A stretch of 64,000 nt of DNA, taken from positions 511,078-575,077 of the forward strand of contig NW_005179046.1 of NCBI RefSeq assembly GCF_000350225.1, read 5' to 3'. Source of the stretch: Chondrus crispus. Taxonomy: Eukaryota; Rhodophyta; Florideophyceae; Gigartinales; Gigartinaceae. A model generated the notes under the pieces. The model saw only the letters and a list, made by a program, of their open reading frames with translations. It did no database searches and was not told the DNA's origin. Position numbers and translations under genes: made by a program. Of the stretch, positions 44,875 to 57,857 are shown piece after piece (positions within the stretch are counted from its first letter, which is position 1; every line of letters starts with the position of its first letter).

Positions 44875-46821
44875 ATGGATGACCAAAGCTCTGGATCGGT
44901 CAGAATCGAGAAGCTGACCGCATCTAACTTTCACATCTGGAAGCAGAAAATCCAGCTACTGCTTGCTCTCCGAGATGTCGATCAATACGTTTTTGATGAT
45001 ATCCCGGAGAATGCCACCTCAGATGACCGGAGAAAATGGATCCGTGGTGACGCAAAAGCAAAGGCAGTCATCGGACTCACGCTTTCTGATGACTACTTGC
45101 AACATGTGCGAGGGTGTAGCAGTGCGAAAGAGACATGGGAAGCAATTCTGAATGTGTTTGAGCGTCATACTTTGCTCAACAAACTTGCCGCCCGTCGCGA
45201 CTTCTACACTGTATCCATGCTCCCATCCGAGAAAGTGCTCGTGTTCATCAATCGTGTGAAGCAACTTGCTGCCAGATTGCAGTCAATGAGTGTTGAGATT
45301 GACGATAAAGAAATTGCAATGGCTGTGTTGAATGGCTTGCCTCCACGATTCGATAACCTGATTGTTGCTCTTGACGCACTTGGCAATGAAGATAAAGTGT
45401 TTGGACTCGAGTTTGTGAAGAGTCGTCTGCTGCAAGAAGAACAACGAGAAAGCATGAAGACCGCTTCTGCTTCATCACCACATCCACCTGCACTTGTCAA
45501 TCGTATGCCTATTCGATGCGATATGAAATGTACGAATTGCAATAGACATGGGCATACTGCAGCGCGTTGCTGGGGCAAGGACGTGAATGGGCGCCGACCT
45601 GCACCGCCAGATGGGTTTCGGTCACGCAACACTGGCTTGAAGCCAAGTGCATTCGTTTCTCGAGATGACAATTCTACTGCTGCCTTTGCGGAGAGTGACT
45701 TTACTTGCTTGCTTTCGACTTCCACTCCAGACAAGAGGGCTGCAAACGCAAGGTCATGGCTTGTCGATTCCGGTTGCAGCGCTCACATTACGTTTGATCG
45801 CTCTTTGTTCGTTACGTATGAACAGATGCAATCTGGATCAGTCGAGATGGGCACGAAGGCTAGAGCTAATGTCGCTGGTCGCGGCGAGGTAGAATTCATG
45901 TTGAATGTGAACGGTAGTCCACATCCTTGCAAATTGTCAAACGTTTTGCACGTCCCTGATTTCGGATACTCGCTACTGTCTGTTAGCCAAATCGTTTCAA
46001 AGGGCTTGCAAGTGTCATTTGAAAATGACAAATGCATCGTTACTGCAGGACCAACTGTAGTTGCTACAGCGAGTCAAGTTGGGGATTTGTACATACTTGA
46101 CGTCATGAATGAAACCTTTTCTGCTCACGTAGTTACCCTGTAGACGCTACATGAACGCATGGCCCATGTTAGTGTACAAGGAATCGCATCAATGATTCAC
46201 AATAATGTGGTAAGTGGCATCAACGTTCGTCAAAGCGATGTGATCAGTGCAATGAATCCGAAGTCTGACAATCACTCTCCCATTTGTCCTGCGTGTGTGT
46301 TTGGCAAAGCAACGCGATCAGTAATCCCAAAACAGCGATCATCGTCTCGAGCACAGAACTGTCTTGACTTGGTACATTCTGACGTTTGCGGTCCCCTCGA
46401 AGTACAGTCCATTGGTGGTTCGAGATACTTCATTACATTTGTAGATGATCACTCGAACTGGTTAGTTGTGTACACGATGAGAAATAAATCTGAGGCGTTT
46501 GCAAAATACAAGTTGTATGAAAAATTGGTTCAAACCCACACTGGTCGCAAAGTAAAGGTGCTTCGCACTGATCGAGGGGGAGAGTACTTGTCGACGGAAT
46601 TCAAGTCGCATTTAGATTTAAACGGTACGCAGCACCAACTCACAACGGCGTACACCCCTGAACAAAACGGTGTTGCTGAACGTTTAAATCGAACTTTGAT
46701 TGATCTTGTCCGCTCTATGCTTTCTCATAAACAGGTCAGTAAGCGATTCTGGGCCGAAGCTCTTGCCACTTCGGTATATGTACGTAATCGAGTTACTTCA
46801 CGCGCTTTGCCCGTTAATACA
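44875..46821 (+). pseudogene. Copia gag-pol, A2 element 2, amber codon and truncation
   Basis: From the ATG at 44875 through gag, zinc knuckle, VDSG protease, then TAG at 46141-46143, then GAG-pre-integrase (ISAMNPKSDNHSPIC, A2 type) and the integrase core to the glutamate region. It ends at 46821, after RALPVNT, where an LTR-B2 is inserted on the opposite strand. RT and RNase H are missing from the window; they may lie beyond its right end if the neighbouring insertions are simply nested. Confidence 0.93.
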
Positions 46822-46851
46822 TAATGGTAGGTTCGGAGGGGCAAGGGAAAG
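46822..46851 (-). repeat. 30-bp LTR-B2 end, duplicated
   Basis: The 30 terminal bases of LTR-B2 (plus strand TAATGGTAGG to GGGAAAG) occur here and again at 46852. It is either a tandem duplication or the rim of an older LTR-B2 into which B2 element 1 was inserted. Confidence 0.8.
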
Positions 46852-48115
46852 TAATGGTAGGTTCGGAGGGGCAAGGGAAAGAAGGAAGGCAGGTTGATGT
46901 GTGTGAGTGAAGGAGTTGGTGCCGACGTTTACTTTGAAGCCGTTTTCCTGCGATACTTATACACTTCGAGTGCTACACTATCGCTCTACTCCGACTCCCA
47001 GTAAACCATACTCTACTATGCGCGACCAAGCGCGGTCCTCTTGTGGCCCGACCATACTGTTCGATTTCCACCTTACGAACCGATTCGTAACTATTAGCTG
47101 ACAACTATTTCTACACATTCCAAATGACTGTAAACCATGGCCCTATGCATGCAACTGTTTCACACCTTACTAATCTGCATCCAGTCATGCCAGACTTCAT
47201 TGTTGTGCAACGAACAACTTGGCCCTTGTCTATTTCCAACAACGCAAACGTCTTTCATATCACAATCGCCATACGTATCTTTGTTTCTCACCTTACTAAT
47301 TTCGCCAAGCACTGTCAGATAATTATGGCAAGTTATAACAATGTGCATCCAGACTTTCTACACAACTCACATGAGAATACATGTAAGTCACACGAGTACT
47401 GTCATGAACTTGCATCCAACGGCGCACCATGACGAGAGCACAGTGCAACGGCGCGTGCTCACGCAAGACTCGCATACAGCGTGACGCGTACACAGAATAA
47501 TCGCACAACTGTATTCCTCTCGCCAGAAGTACTTGTTGTACTTTTGATTCACATGTACTGTACTCGGACACGCGCAGGATCGCAAACAGTCTGACACTGT
47601 AAAACTGTAAACCCTCATGTGCATACACCTGGATGCATGTACATGTGTACGTACACGAATCCACCTGGCGACGTGTACATGTGTACACGGCATACATGTG
47701 TCCCGCCGGGGGGCCCCATGCAATTACCCATCACAACCATGGCAAACCACTTGAAACCCTCAAAACAACATAATTATGGCATATACAGGCCATTTAAAGT
47801 ACATCACAAGGCCAATGACGCACACGTGGACAACGCTCGACCAATAGATTTGCAGCATTAGACCTGAGGGCCAATAGAATTGCAGTATTTCCTGTGTAGT
47901 CTATAGTGCTACGGGCCAAGGTTCCACTTGGCAAAACTATGCAAATTTGCATGACCCTCCGAGAGGCCACTTTCGTCCCCGGAACCCCAAAATCTGGGAT
48001 TTTGCACGTGTCATGTCGTGATATGGGTAAGAGCGCCCGGACCGTGCAGTCATGTACACGTGTCACTCGATTTTGACCTTTTCAGATAACAGCATGTGGT
48101 CGCACATTTTCAATA
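46852..48115 (-). repeat. LTR-B2, 3' LTR of B2 element 1
   Basis: 1264 bp, followed by the polypurine tract (48116-48126; CCTCCCCTCGA on plus) and the pol stop. Confidence 0.92.
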
Positions 48116-48126
48116 CCTCCCCTCGA

Positions 48127-51100
48127 TCACATGCTTTGGGCAGCTTTGCACTCGGAAAGCCCAACCATGCCCACGAACTTTTCAAACAGCACGCGACCAA
48201 GTGGTTTGGTCAGCATATCGGCTGGCATTTCTGTTGTCGGACAATGGTACAATGTGACCAGTTTTCGCTGCACCGCATCTCGAACAAAATGATACGTAAT
48301 ATCAATGTGCTTGTTGCGACGATTTGTAGATTCGTTCTGAGCAAACGCAATCGTACCAGCGTTGTCACATCCAACGCGAATTGTTGGATCCGAATTCGCA
48401 CCAAGTACATCAGCATGGAAGCGTCGAAGCCACGCGGCCTCTTTGCATGCTTCACTGAGTGCGATGTATTCTGCCTCACAAGTAGACTTTGCAACTACTG
48501 TTTGTTTCCGGGAAGCCCAACTGATAGGCCCATCACAAAGCTTGAACACGTACCCACTCGTTGATTTTCGTGATTCAAGGCATCCACCCCAATCTGCGTC
48601 GCTATACCCATGAAGTTCCGTACCAAGATCATCTTTACCAAACACTATTCCAAGATGCTGGGACCCACGCAAGTATCTCAAAACACGTTTCACACCTGAC
48701 CAGTGCGACTCGTGAGGGTCGGCACAGTGTTGAGATAACTTTCCAATGGCATACGCAATATCGGGGCGGGTCCCGACCATTAGGAACATTAGACATCCAA
48801 TGGCCTGACGATATGGTTCAAAGCATGGATTGTCATCAGTGCCAGTTTCGGCCACTTGCATTGTGACATGTCGAGACTGTTCCATCGGAGTAACGCAAGG
48901 ATTGCATGCCGACATTTTGAACCGTTTCAGTACTGCTTGGGCATACTTCGACTGCGTGACGGTCAGGACGTGTTTAGAACGTATACGGTCGATCTCTAGA
49001 CCAATACAAGTCTTAGCTTCGCCAAGGTCTTTCATATCGAATCGTTTGTTGAGTTCATTTTTCATCCATAATATGGCCTCCAAGTCACTTCCAGCTAGCA
49101 GCAGATCGTCCACGTACAACGCGATAATCATGATGACATTGCCTTGACGTCGAATGTAAAGACATGGGTCGCTGCGTGTAGTGTTGAAACCAAGTTCAGT
49201 GATCAGAAACTCATCGATCTTACTATGCCATTGGCGATGGGCTTGCTTAAGACCATAGATTGCTTTCAAAAGTTTACACACCGAATCAGGTTTGACTTTG
49301 TCGATGCATCCTTCAGGTTGCTCCATGTAGATTTCTTTGTGAAGGTCACCGTTGAGGAAGGCAGTCACCACGTCCATCTGATGCAGCTCAAGGTCAAAGT
49401 GCGCAACCAGTGCCAGCAGCAGACGGATAGTTGTGAACTTGATGACAGGGGCGAAAGTTTCAGTGTAATCGATGCCTTCTACTTGTTGAAAGCCTCGTGC
49501 CACAAGACGTCCCTTTGCAGTTTCGACCAATTTTCCGGACTCGTCAGGAAGTTGCTTCACTCCGAAAACCCACCTGGACGTCAGGACGTTTGATGCTTGA
49601 GATCTTGGAACAAGTGTCCATGTTTTTTTTTTGTGTTGTGAAGCAAGTTCTTTGTCGATGCCCTTCTGCCAGAAGCGAGCTTTTGGAGAATCCATAGCTT
49701 GCTTGTACGAGTTTGGGATTTCCGTTATCACATGGGCGTGGCTAAGGAGTCCAGCAGTCACCAAAGCTGCTGCCCACCACGCCCCAGGCGTTTTGCGAAT
49801 GCGAGTGGACCGACGGAGATTAGTTGGCGGATCAATAGTTTCTTCCTCAACTACGTGTTGGTCAACTGTTTCGGTAGTTTCGTCCTCCCCTGCAGTTGGG
49901 GAGGAGTTGGAGGATTCATCAGAGTCTTGTTGTTCATCCGGCGATGATGCTTCTGATGCCACTGCATCATTTTCTGCAACTTCCTCATCGATGTTCAAGT
50001 TGATTGTGTCATCATCAGTTGTAGCCTCCTCGTTTGTATCCATCGGTTCACCAGATTTGCCTCCCGTGGACTCGTCAAAAGTAACATCTCTGGATACGAT
50101 CACTTTGTGTAAATCACCATCCCACAACTTGTAAGCTTTCGTATTTTCAGCATACCCCAGAAACATTGCCTCCTTTGCACGGGCGTCAAGTTTCTGGATG
50201 TTGTGTTTTGGTAATGTATACCAACACTTTGAACCGAAAACACGCAAATGACCAACATTTGGCACAGATTTCATCCATAAGTGGTATGGGGTCATCTTGG
50301 GGGGAATGGCACGTGACGTGACTTGATTTCGAACGTACACTGCATTGGCAAGTGTTTCTGCCCAGAACCCCTTTGTAACTTTGTTGTGCGCTAGCATGGA
50401 GCGCACCAAGTTTACCAAAGTTCTGTTCAGTCGTTCGGCGACGCCATTTTGCTCCGGAGTGTACGCAGTCGTCATTTGATGCTGAGTACCATTTGCAATC
50501 AGAAAAGACTTAAACTCCGTGGACAGATACTCACCACCTCGATCGGTGCGAAGCACTTTGATCTTGCGACCAGTGTGAGTCTGAGCAAGTTGTGCAAACA
50601 TTTTGTATCGTTCAAATGCTTCTGATTTATGGTGTATAGGGTACACTACCGACCAGTTTGAGTGATCATCTATGAAGGTAATGAAGTACTTGGCACCACC
50701 AATGGACTGCACCTCTAAGGGGCCACAAACATCAGAGTGAACTAAATCTAGACAGAAGTATGCCCGCCTCGAGGACCGCTCTTTTGGGATCACAGATCGA
50801 GTGGCTTTGCCGTAGACGCACGCAGAACATTTTTCAGAGATGCAATCATTGTCAGTATTGTTGATTTTGTTAGCCTCATTACCAAGTAGTTTGACTCCAC
50901 TTACCACATTGTCACGAATCATCGAAGCAATACCTTGAGAATGCACATGTGCAAAGCGCTCATGCCACGTTTGCAGGGTGGCAGCATGTGCAGATCCGAT
51001 GTCACTGACGATGTCGAGAACGTAAAGTTCTCCAACCAATGTCGCAGTCGCCACTACAGTTGAGCCTCGTCTGATCATGCATTTTCCATTTTCGAACCCA

Positions 51101-52245
51101 ACTTTTAGTCCAAGTTCAGTCATTCGACTGACAGAGAGCAGAGAGAACGCAAAGTCCGGAACGTGCAATACATCCGTCAACTTGCACGGTTCGATGCGGC
51201 CATTCACATTTAACTTCAAGTGAACGTCACCACGGCCGGCAACCTTTGCACTAGCCTTGGTTCCCATCTGAACAGAGGCGGATTCAGGTGGCTCATACGT
51301 CGCAAACAAAGATCGGTCATATGTAATATGAGCTGTACAAGCTGAATCTACGAGCCACGAAGGCAACATCTCCATATCGTTCGTGTGCGAAGCTTTCGAC
51401 ATCAGACATGTGAAGTCGACGCTGTTTACAACCATGTCGGGATCAGGTTTCTGTGTGACAAATGCAGATTGTTTCCGCTGAGACATACGCGGTTTATATC
51501 CGCTAGGAGGAGCCGGGCGACGCCCATTCAAATCCTTTCCCCAGCAGCGGGTTGCCGTATGGCCTGTATGACCGCAGTTCGTGCATTTGTAATCGTTTAT
51601 GTCCCGATTGTTCGGGGCACGATTAACCAGAGCCGATGTCTGTGAGGAGCTAGACTTCATGTTTGCTCGTTGCTCTTCCTGCAGCAGACGACTTTTCACA
51701 AAGTCCAAACTGAATATCTTTTCCTCATTACCGAGAGCATCAAGTGCAACGATGAGATCCTCGAAACGGGCAGGCAGACCGTTGAGCACTGCCATGGCCA
51801 TCTCCTTGTCATCGATGTTTACGCTCATTGACTTGAGGATGGCTGCCAGCTGCTTGACACGATTGATGTATGCAAGCACCTTTTCACCGGAAAGCATCTT
51901 CACAGTGTAGAACTCACGACGTGCAGCTAGTTTGTTCAGCAAAGTGTGCCTCTCAAACACGTTGACAATAGCTTCCCACATCTCATGAGCAGTATCAACA
52001 TCACGTACATGCTCAAGATGCTCATCTGATAGGGAGAGACCATTCAGTGCTTTGGCTTTACTGTCACCTCTGATCCACTTCTTACGCTCTTCCGCGCGTT
52101 CCTCACTTGGAACTCTTCCCTCAACGATGTATTGGTCAACATCACGTAGAGCAAGCAGAAGTTGTATTTTCTGCTTCCACACGTAGAAGTTGGAGTCCGT
52201 CAGTTTGTCGATTCTGATGGATCCTCCTCCTCCTTGATCTTCCAC
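48127..52245 (-). pseudogene. Copia gag-pol, B2 element 1: open frame of 1372 codons but initiator ATG changed to GTG
   Basis: The whole polyprotein is open: gag (SNFYVWKQKIQLLLALRD), knuckle CTNCGHTGHTATRC, protease VDSACTAHIT, GAG-pre-integrase with CSACVYGKATR, integrase (HSDVCGP, TDRGGEY, NGVAERLNR), acidic linker, RT with YVDDLLLAGSD, RNase H (SDADWGGCLES, DNAGTIAFAQNE). At the position of the ATG used by the copies at 4081 and 61087 it reads GTG (52243-52245). The next in-frame ATG lies about 90 codons inside gag. All catalytic residues are kept; a run of T at 49623 has turned one Asn into Lys (HKKKTW). The enzyme part could work in trans, but normal initiation is doubtful; classed as pseudogene with reserve. 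Confidence 0.85.
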
Positions 52246-52417
52246 TTTAGTGCAAATAAACTTCAAGTATTTGAAAATCCGTTCGGGGATCCCAAGCCGT
52301 TAACCGATAGTCAACACAATGGCAAGCCCACCCGTCTAAGAAATTCAATATGATTACTATGAAGTTGCACTAGGAGAAATTTGCGAACAGATATGTGAAT
52401 TTATTTGGATGAAATCC
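52246..52417 (-). promoter_or_regulatory. Spacer with conserved pre-gag block
   Basis: Block at about 52288-52332 on the minus strand; no reading frame. Confidence 0.5.
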
Positions 52418-52841
52418 CTAACTATTCTGTTCACAAACTACCTTTAAGTGTGCGGCACCGTTCTCGTGGCACTTCAGGTGCCCGTGAGACTCAAAGACGC
52501 GATTGCAAGGGATACAACGCGGAGTCTCCTTAGCGTTGGCAACTTGAATGCGATGAGACCTAGACTGAATGTGGTCGTAAAAGGCCTTCGCACTATTGCC
52601 ACTAACGCCGCACACTTTACAATACCGTTTATACCGCGGGCACACCTTACGATTCCTCTTGCGCTCACGCTTGAACTGCTTATCCGCGAGAACAGCCGCT
52701 TTCCGAGCAGAAAGTCGATGCGTAGTTCTCTTTATTGGTGCGGGAACAGAGCGCGGAATACGAGGAATCCTATATGGTGCGCAACTCGAGGACGGACCCG
52801 GAAGCGCGAGCCGAGGTGAAGGTTGATCCTCAGTCTCAAGC
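52418..52841 (-). pseudogene. Zinc-finger leader gene, B2 element 1, truncated
   Basis: Exon 2 of the two-finger protein from LETEDQPSPRL to the stop; both fingers complete. It is cut at CAAGC (52837-52841) by the LTR of B2 element 2, so the proposed intron and ATG are missing here. Within the fingers the differences I can see from the other copies (CTC/CTG Leu, AAG/AAA Lys) are synonymous. Confidence 0.8.
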
Positions 52842-54105
52842 TAATGGTAGGTTCGGAGGGGCAAGGGAAAGAAGGAAGGCAGGTTGATGTGTGTGAGTGA
52901 AGGAGTTGGTGCCGACGTTTACTTTGAAGCCGTTTTCCTGCGATACTTATACACTTCGAGTGCTACACTATCGCTCTACTCCGACTCCCAGTAAACCATA
53001 CTCTACTATGCGCGACCAAGCGCGGTCCTCTTGTGGCCCGACCATACTGTTCGATTTCCACCTTACGAATCGATTCGTAACTATTAGCTCACAACTATTT
53101 CTACACATTCCAAATGACTGTAAACCATGGCCCTATGCATGCAACTGTTTCACACCTTACTAATCTGCATCCAGTCATGCCAGACTTCATTGTTGTGCAA
53201 CGAACAACTTGGCACTTGTCTATTTCCAACAACGCAAACGTCTTTCATATCACAATCGCCATACGTATCTTTGTTTCTCACCTTACTAATTTCGCCAAGC
53301 ACTGTCAGATAATTATGGCAAGTTATAACAATGTGCATCCAGACTTTCTACACAACTCACATGAGAATACATGTAAATCACACGAGTACTGTCATGAACT
53401 TGCATCCAACGGCGCACCATGACGAGAGCACAGTGCAACGGCGCGTGCTCACGCAAGACTCGCATACAGCGTGACGCGTACACAGAATAATCGCACAACT
53501 GTATTCCTCTCGCGAGAAGTACTTGTTGTACTTTTGATTCACATGTACTGTACTCGGACACGCGCAGGATCGCAAACAGTCTGACACTGTAAAACTGTAA
53601 ACCCTCATGTGCATACACCTGGATGCGTGTACATGTGTACGTACACGAATCCACCTGGCGACGTGTACATGTGTACACGGCATACATGTGTCCCGCCCGG
53701 GGGCCCCATGCAATTACCCATTACAACCATGGCAAACCACTTGAAACCCCCAAAACAACGTAATTATGGCATATACAGGCCATTTAAAGTACATCACAAG
53801 GCCAATGACGCACACGTGGACAACGCTCGACCAATAGATTTGCAGCATTAGACCTGACGGCCAATAGAATTGCAGTATTTCCTGTGTAGTCTATAGTGCT
53901 ACGGGCCAAGGTTCCACTTGGCAAAACTATGCAAATTTGCATGACCCTCCGAGGGGCCACTTTCGTCCCCGGAACCCCAAAATCTGGGATTTAACACGTG
54001 TCATGTCGTGATATGGGTAAGAGCGCCCGGACCGTGCAGTCATGTACACGTGTCACTCGATTTTGACCTTTTCAGATAACAGCATGTGGTCGCACATTTT
54101 CAATA
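52842..54105 (-). repeat. LTR-B2, 3' LTR of B2 element 2
   Basis: 1264 bp, inserted in the zinc-finger gene of B2 element 1; followed by polypurine tract 54106-54116. Confidence 0.92.
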
Positions 54106-54116
54106 CCTCCCCTCGA

Positions 54117-57106
54117 TCACATGCTTTGGGCAGCTTTGCACTCGGAAAGCCCAACCATGCCCACGAACTTTTCAAACAGCACGCGACCAAGTGGTTTTAG
54201 TCAGCATATCGGCTGGCATTTCTGTTGTCGGACAATGGTACAATGTGACCAGTTTTCGCTGCACCGCATCTCGAACAAAATGATACGTAATATCAATGTG
54301 CTTGTTGCGACGATTTGTAGATTCGTTCTGAGCAAACGCAATCGTACCAGCGTTGTCACATCCAACGCGAATTGTTGGATCCGAATTCGCACCAAGTACA
54401 TCAGCATGGAAGCGTCGAAGCCACGCGGCCTCTTTGCATGCTTCACTGAGTGCGATGTATTCTGCCTCACAAGTAGACTTTGCAACTACTGTTTGTTTCC
54501 GGGAAGCCCAACTGATAGGCCCATCACAAAGCTTGAACACGTACCCACTCGTTGATTTCCGTGATTCAAGGCATCCACCCCAATCTGCGTCGCTATACCC
54601 ATGAAGTTCCGTACCAAGATCATCTTTACCAAACACTATTCCAAGATGCTGGGACCCACGCAAGTATCTCAAAACACGTTTCACACCTGTCCAATGCGAA
54701 TCGTGAGGGTCGGCACAGTGTTGAGATAACTTTCCAATGGCAAACGCAATATCGGGGCGGGTCCCGACCATTAGGAACATTAGACATCCAATGGCCTGAC
54801 GATATGGTTCAAAGCATGGATTGTCATCAGTGCCAGTTTCGGCCACTTGCATTGTGACATGTCGAGACTGTTCCATCGGAGTAACGCAAGGATTGCATGC
54901 CGACATTTTGAACCGTTTCAGTACTGCTTGGGCATACTTCGACTGCGTGACGGTCAGGACGTGTTTAGAACGTATACGGTCGATCTCTAGACCAATACAA
55001 GTCTTCGCTTCGCCAAGGTCTTTCATATCGAATCGTTTGTTAAGTTCATTTTTCATCCATAATATGGCCTCCAAGTCACTTCCAGCTAGCAGCAGATCGT
55101 CCACGTACAACGCGATAATCATGATGACATTGCCTTGACGTCGAATGTAAAGACATGGGTCGCTGCGTGTAGTGTTGAAACCAAGTTCAGTGATCAGAAA
55201 CTCATCGATCTTACTATGCCATTGGCGATGGGCTTGCTTAAGACCATAGATTGCTTTCAAAAGTTTACACACCGAATCAGGTTTGACTTTGTCGATGCAT
55301 CCTTCAGGTTGCTCCATGAAGATTTCTTCGTGAAGGTCACCGTTGAGGAAGGCAGTCACCACGTCCATCTGATGCAGCTCAAGGTCAAAGTGCGCAACCA
55401 GTGCCAGCAGCAGACGGATAGTTGTGAACTTGATGACAGGGGCGAAAGTTTCAGTGTAATCGATGCCTTCTACTTGTTGAAAGCCTCGTGCCACAAGACG
55501 TCCCTTTGCAGTTTCGACCAATTTTCCGGACTTGTCAGGAAGTTGCTTCACTCCGAAAACCCACCTGGACGTCAGGACGTTTGATGCTTGAGATCTTGGA
55601 ACAAGTGTCCATGTTTTGTTTTTGTGTTGTGAAGCAAGTTCTTTGTCGATGCCCTTCTGCCAGAAGCGAGCTTTTGGAGAATCCATAGCTTGCTTGTACG
55701 AGTTTGGGATTTCCGTTATCACATGGGCGTGGCTAAGGAGTCCAGCAGTCACCAAAGCTGCTGCCCACCACGCCCCAGGCGTTTTGCGAACGCGAGTGGA
55801 CCGACGGAGATTAGTTGGCGGATCAATAGTTTCTTCCTCAACTACGTGTTGGTCAACTGTTTCGGTAGTTTCGTCCTCCCCTGCAGTTGGGGAGAAGTTG
55901 GAGGATTCATCAGAGTCTTGTTGTTCATCCGGCGATGATGCTTCTGATGCCACTGCATCATTTTCTGCAACTTCCTCATCGATGTTCAAGTTGATTGTGT
56001 CATCATCAGTTGTAGCCTCCTCGTTTGTATCCATCGGTTCACCAGATTTGCCTCCCGTGGACTCGTCAAAAGTAACATCTCTGGATACGATCCCTTTGTG
56101 CAAATCACCATCCCACAACTTGTAAGCTTTCGTATTTTCAGCATACCCTAGAAACATTGCCTCCTTTGCACGGGCGTCAAGTTTCTGGATGTTGTGTTTT
56201 GGTAATGTATACCAACACTTTGAACCGAAAACACGCAAATGACCAACATTTGGCACAGATTTCATCCATAAGTGGTATGGGGTCATCTTGGGGGGAATGG
56301 CACGTGACGTGACTCGATTTCGAACGTACACTGCATTGGCAAGTGCTTCTGCCCAGAACCCCTTTGTAACTTTGTTGTGCGCTAGCATGGAGCGCACCAA
56401 GTTTACCAAAGTTCTGTTCAGTCGTTCGGCGACGCCATTTTGCTCCGGTGTGTACGCGGTCGTCATTTGATGCTGAGTACCATTTGCAATCAGAAAAGAC
56501 TTAAACTCCGTGGACAGATACTCACCACCTCGATCGGTGCGAAGCACTTTGATCTTGCGACCAGTGTGAGTCTGAGCAAGTTGTGCAAACATTTTGTATC
56601 GTTCAAATGCTTCTGATTTATGGTGCATAGGGTACACTACTGACCAGTTTGAGTGATCATCTATGAAGGTAATGAAGTACTTGGCACCACCAATGGACTG
56701 CACCTCTAAGGGGCCTCAAACATCAGAGTGAACTAAGTCTAGACAGAAGTATGCCCGCCTCGAGAACCGCTCTTTTGGGATCACAGATCGAGTCGCTTTG
56801 CCGTAGACGCACGCAGAACATTTTTCAGAGATGCAATCATTGTCAGTATTGTTGATTTTGTTAGCCTCATTACCAAGTAGTTTGACTCCACTTACCACAT
56901 TGTCACGGATCACCGAAGCAATACCTTGAGAATGCACATGTGCAAAGCGCTCATGCCACGTTTGCAGGGTGGCAGCATGTGCAGATCCGATGTCACTGAC
57001 GATGTCGAGAACGTAAAGTTCTCCAACCAATGTCGCAGTCCCCACTACAGTTGAGCCTCGTCTGATCATGCATTTTCCATTTTCGAACCCAACTTTTAGT
57101 CCAAGT
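54117..57106 (-). pseudogene. Copia pol, B2 element 2, main part
   Basis: B-type pol from the GAG-pre-integrase region to RNase H. It is broken by TGT to TGA at 56716-56718, in the integrase (HSDV then stop before GPLEVQ), and by an extra T near 54197, so the last residues are out of frame (ends TKTTWSRAV). It is interrupted at CAAGT (57102-57106) by A1 element 3 and continues, after a loss of about 70 bp, at 60021. RT is otherwise intact (YVDDLLLAGSD). Confidence 0.91.
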
Positions 57107-57846
57107 TATAGAAAGGTCAGCGGGGCAGAGGGAAGAAGGATGGTTGAAGGTTGCTGGTGGTTGACGGGAAAAGAAGTTGATGCCATTTTACTCTTGGTCG
57201 CCAACTATTGGCGCTACTTATACTCTTCGAACTACATACAATACGAGCCATTAGGGCTGGTCACGTGACTCTCCTTCTTGCACTCGTTGATAATCAAGTG
57301 ACTCTCCCTGTTGCACTCTCGGTTGATAATCAAGTGACTCTCCTACTTCCACTCTCGGTTGATAATCAAATGACTCTCCCTGTTGCACTCTCGGTTGATA
57401 ATCAAGTGACTCTCCTACTTCCACTCTCGGTTGATAATCAAATGACTTTCCTACTTGCACTCTCTCTTGCTAATAATTTGGGACCGTTTGAGAGTCAATA
57501 ATATCTGAATGTACTGTACTGTAGATTACAGATTTTACACTACGATTAATAACCACTGTGGCACATACGTCATACGTGTCACACACGTGTCAAATCGAGA
57601 AAAATGAAACATGTTCAGAATGTACTGTAGAGTGCCACGAGGTACATAACTTACACGTGTCAACACCAAAATTGAAACATGCTCGGAAATGATAGGAAAG
57701 TGCAACCGTGTACAAATATGACACGTGTCCACTTTGAAGACCAAACATCCTGAGAATGCTCTTGCAAGCATTTTAGGTTTCGTCGACGTACACGTGTAAT
57801 ATCTGTCCAGGCTTGTAGCTTAGCATGTGGTCGAAGATTTCCAACA
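57107..57846 (-). repeat. LTR-A, 3' LTR of A1 element 3
   Basis: 740 bp with five GTTGATAATCA units, followed by polypurine tract 57847-57857. Confidence 0.92.
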
Positions 57847-57857
57847 CTCCCCCTCGA

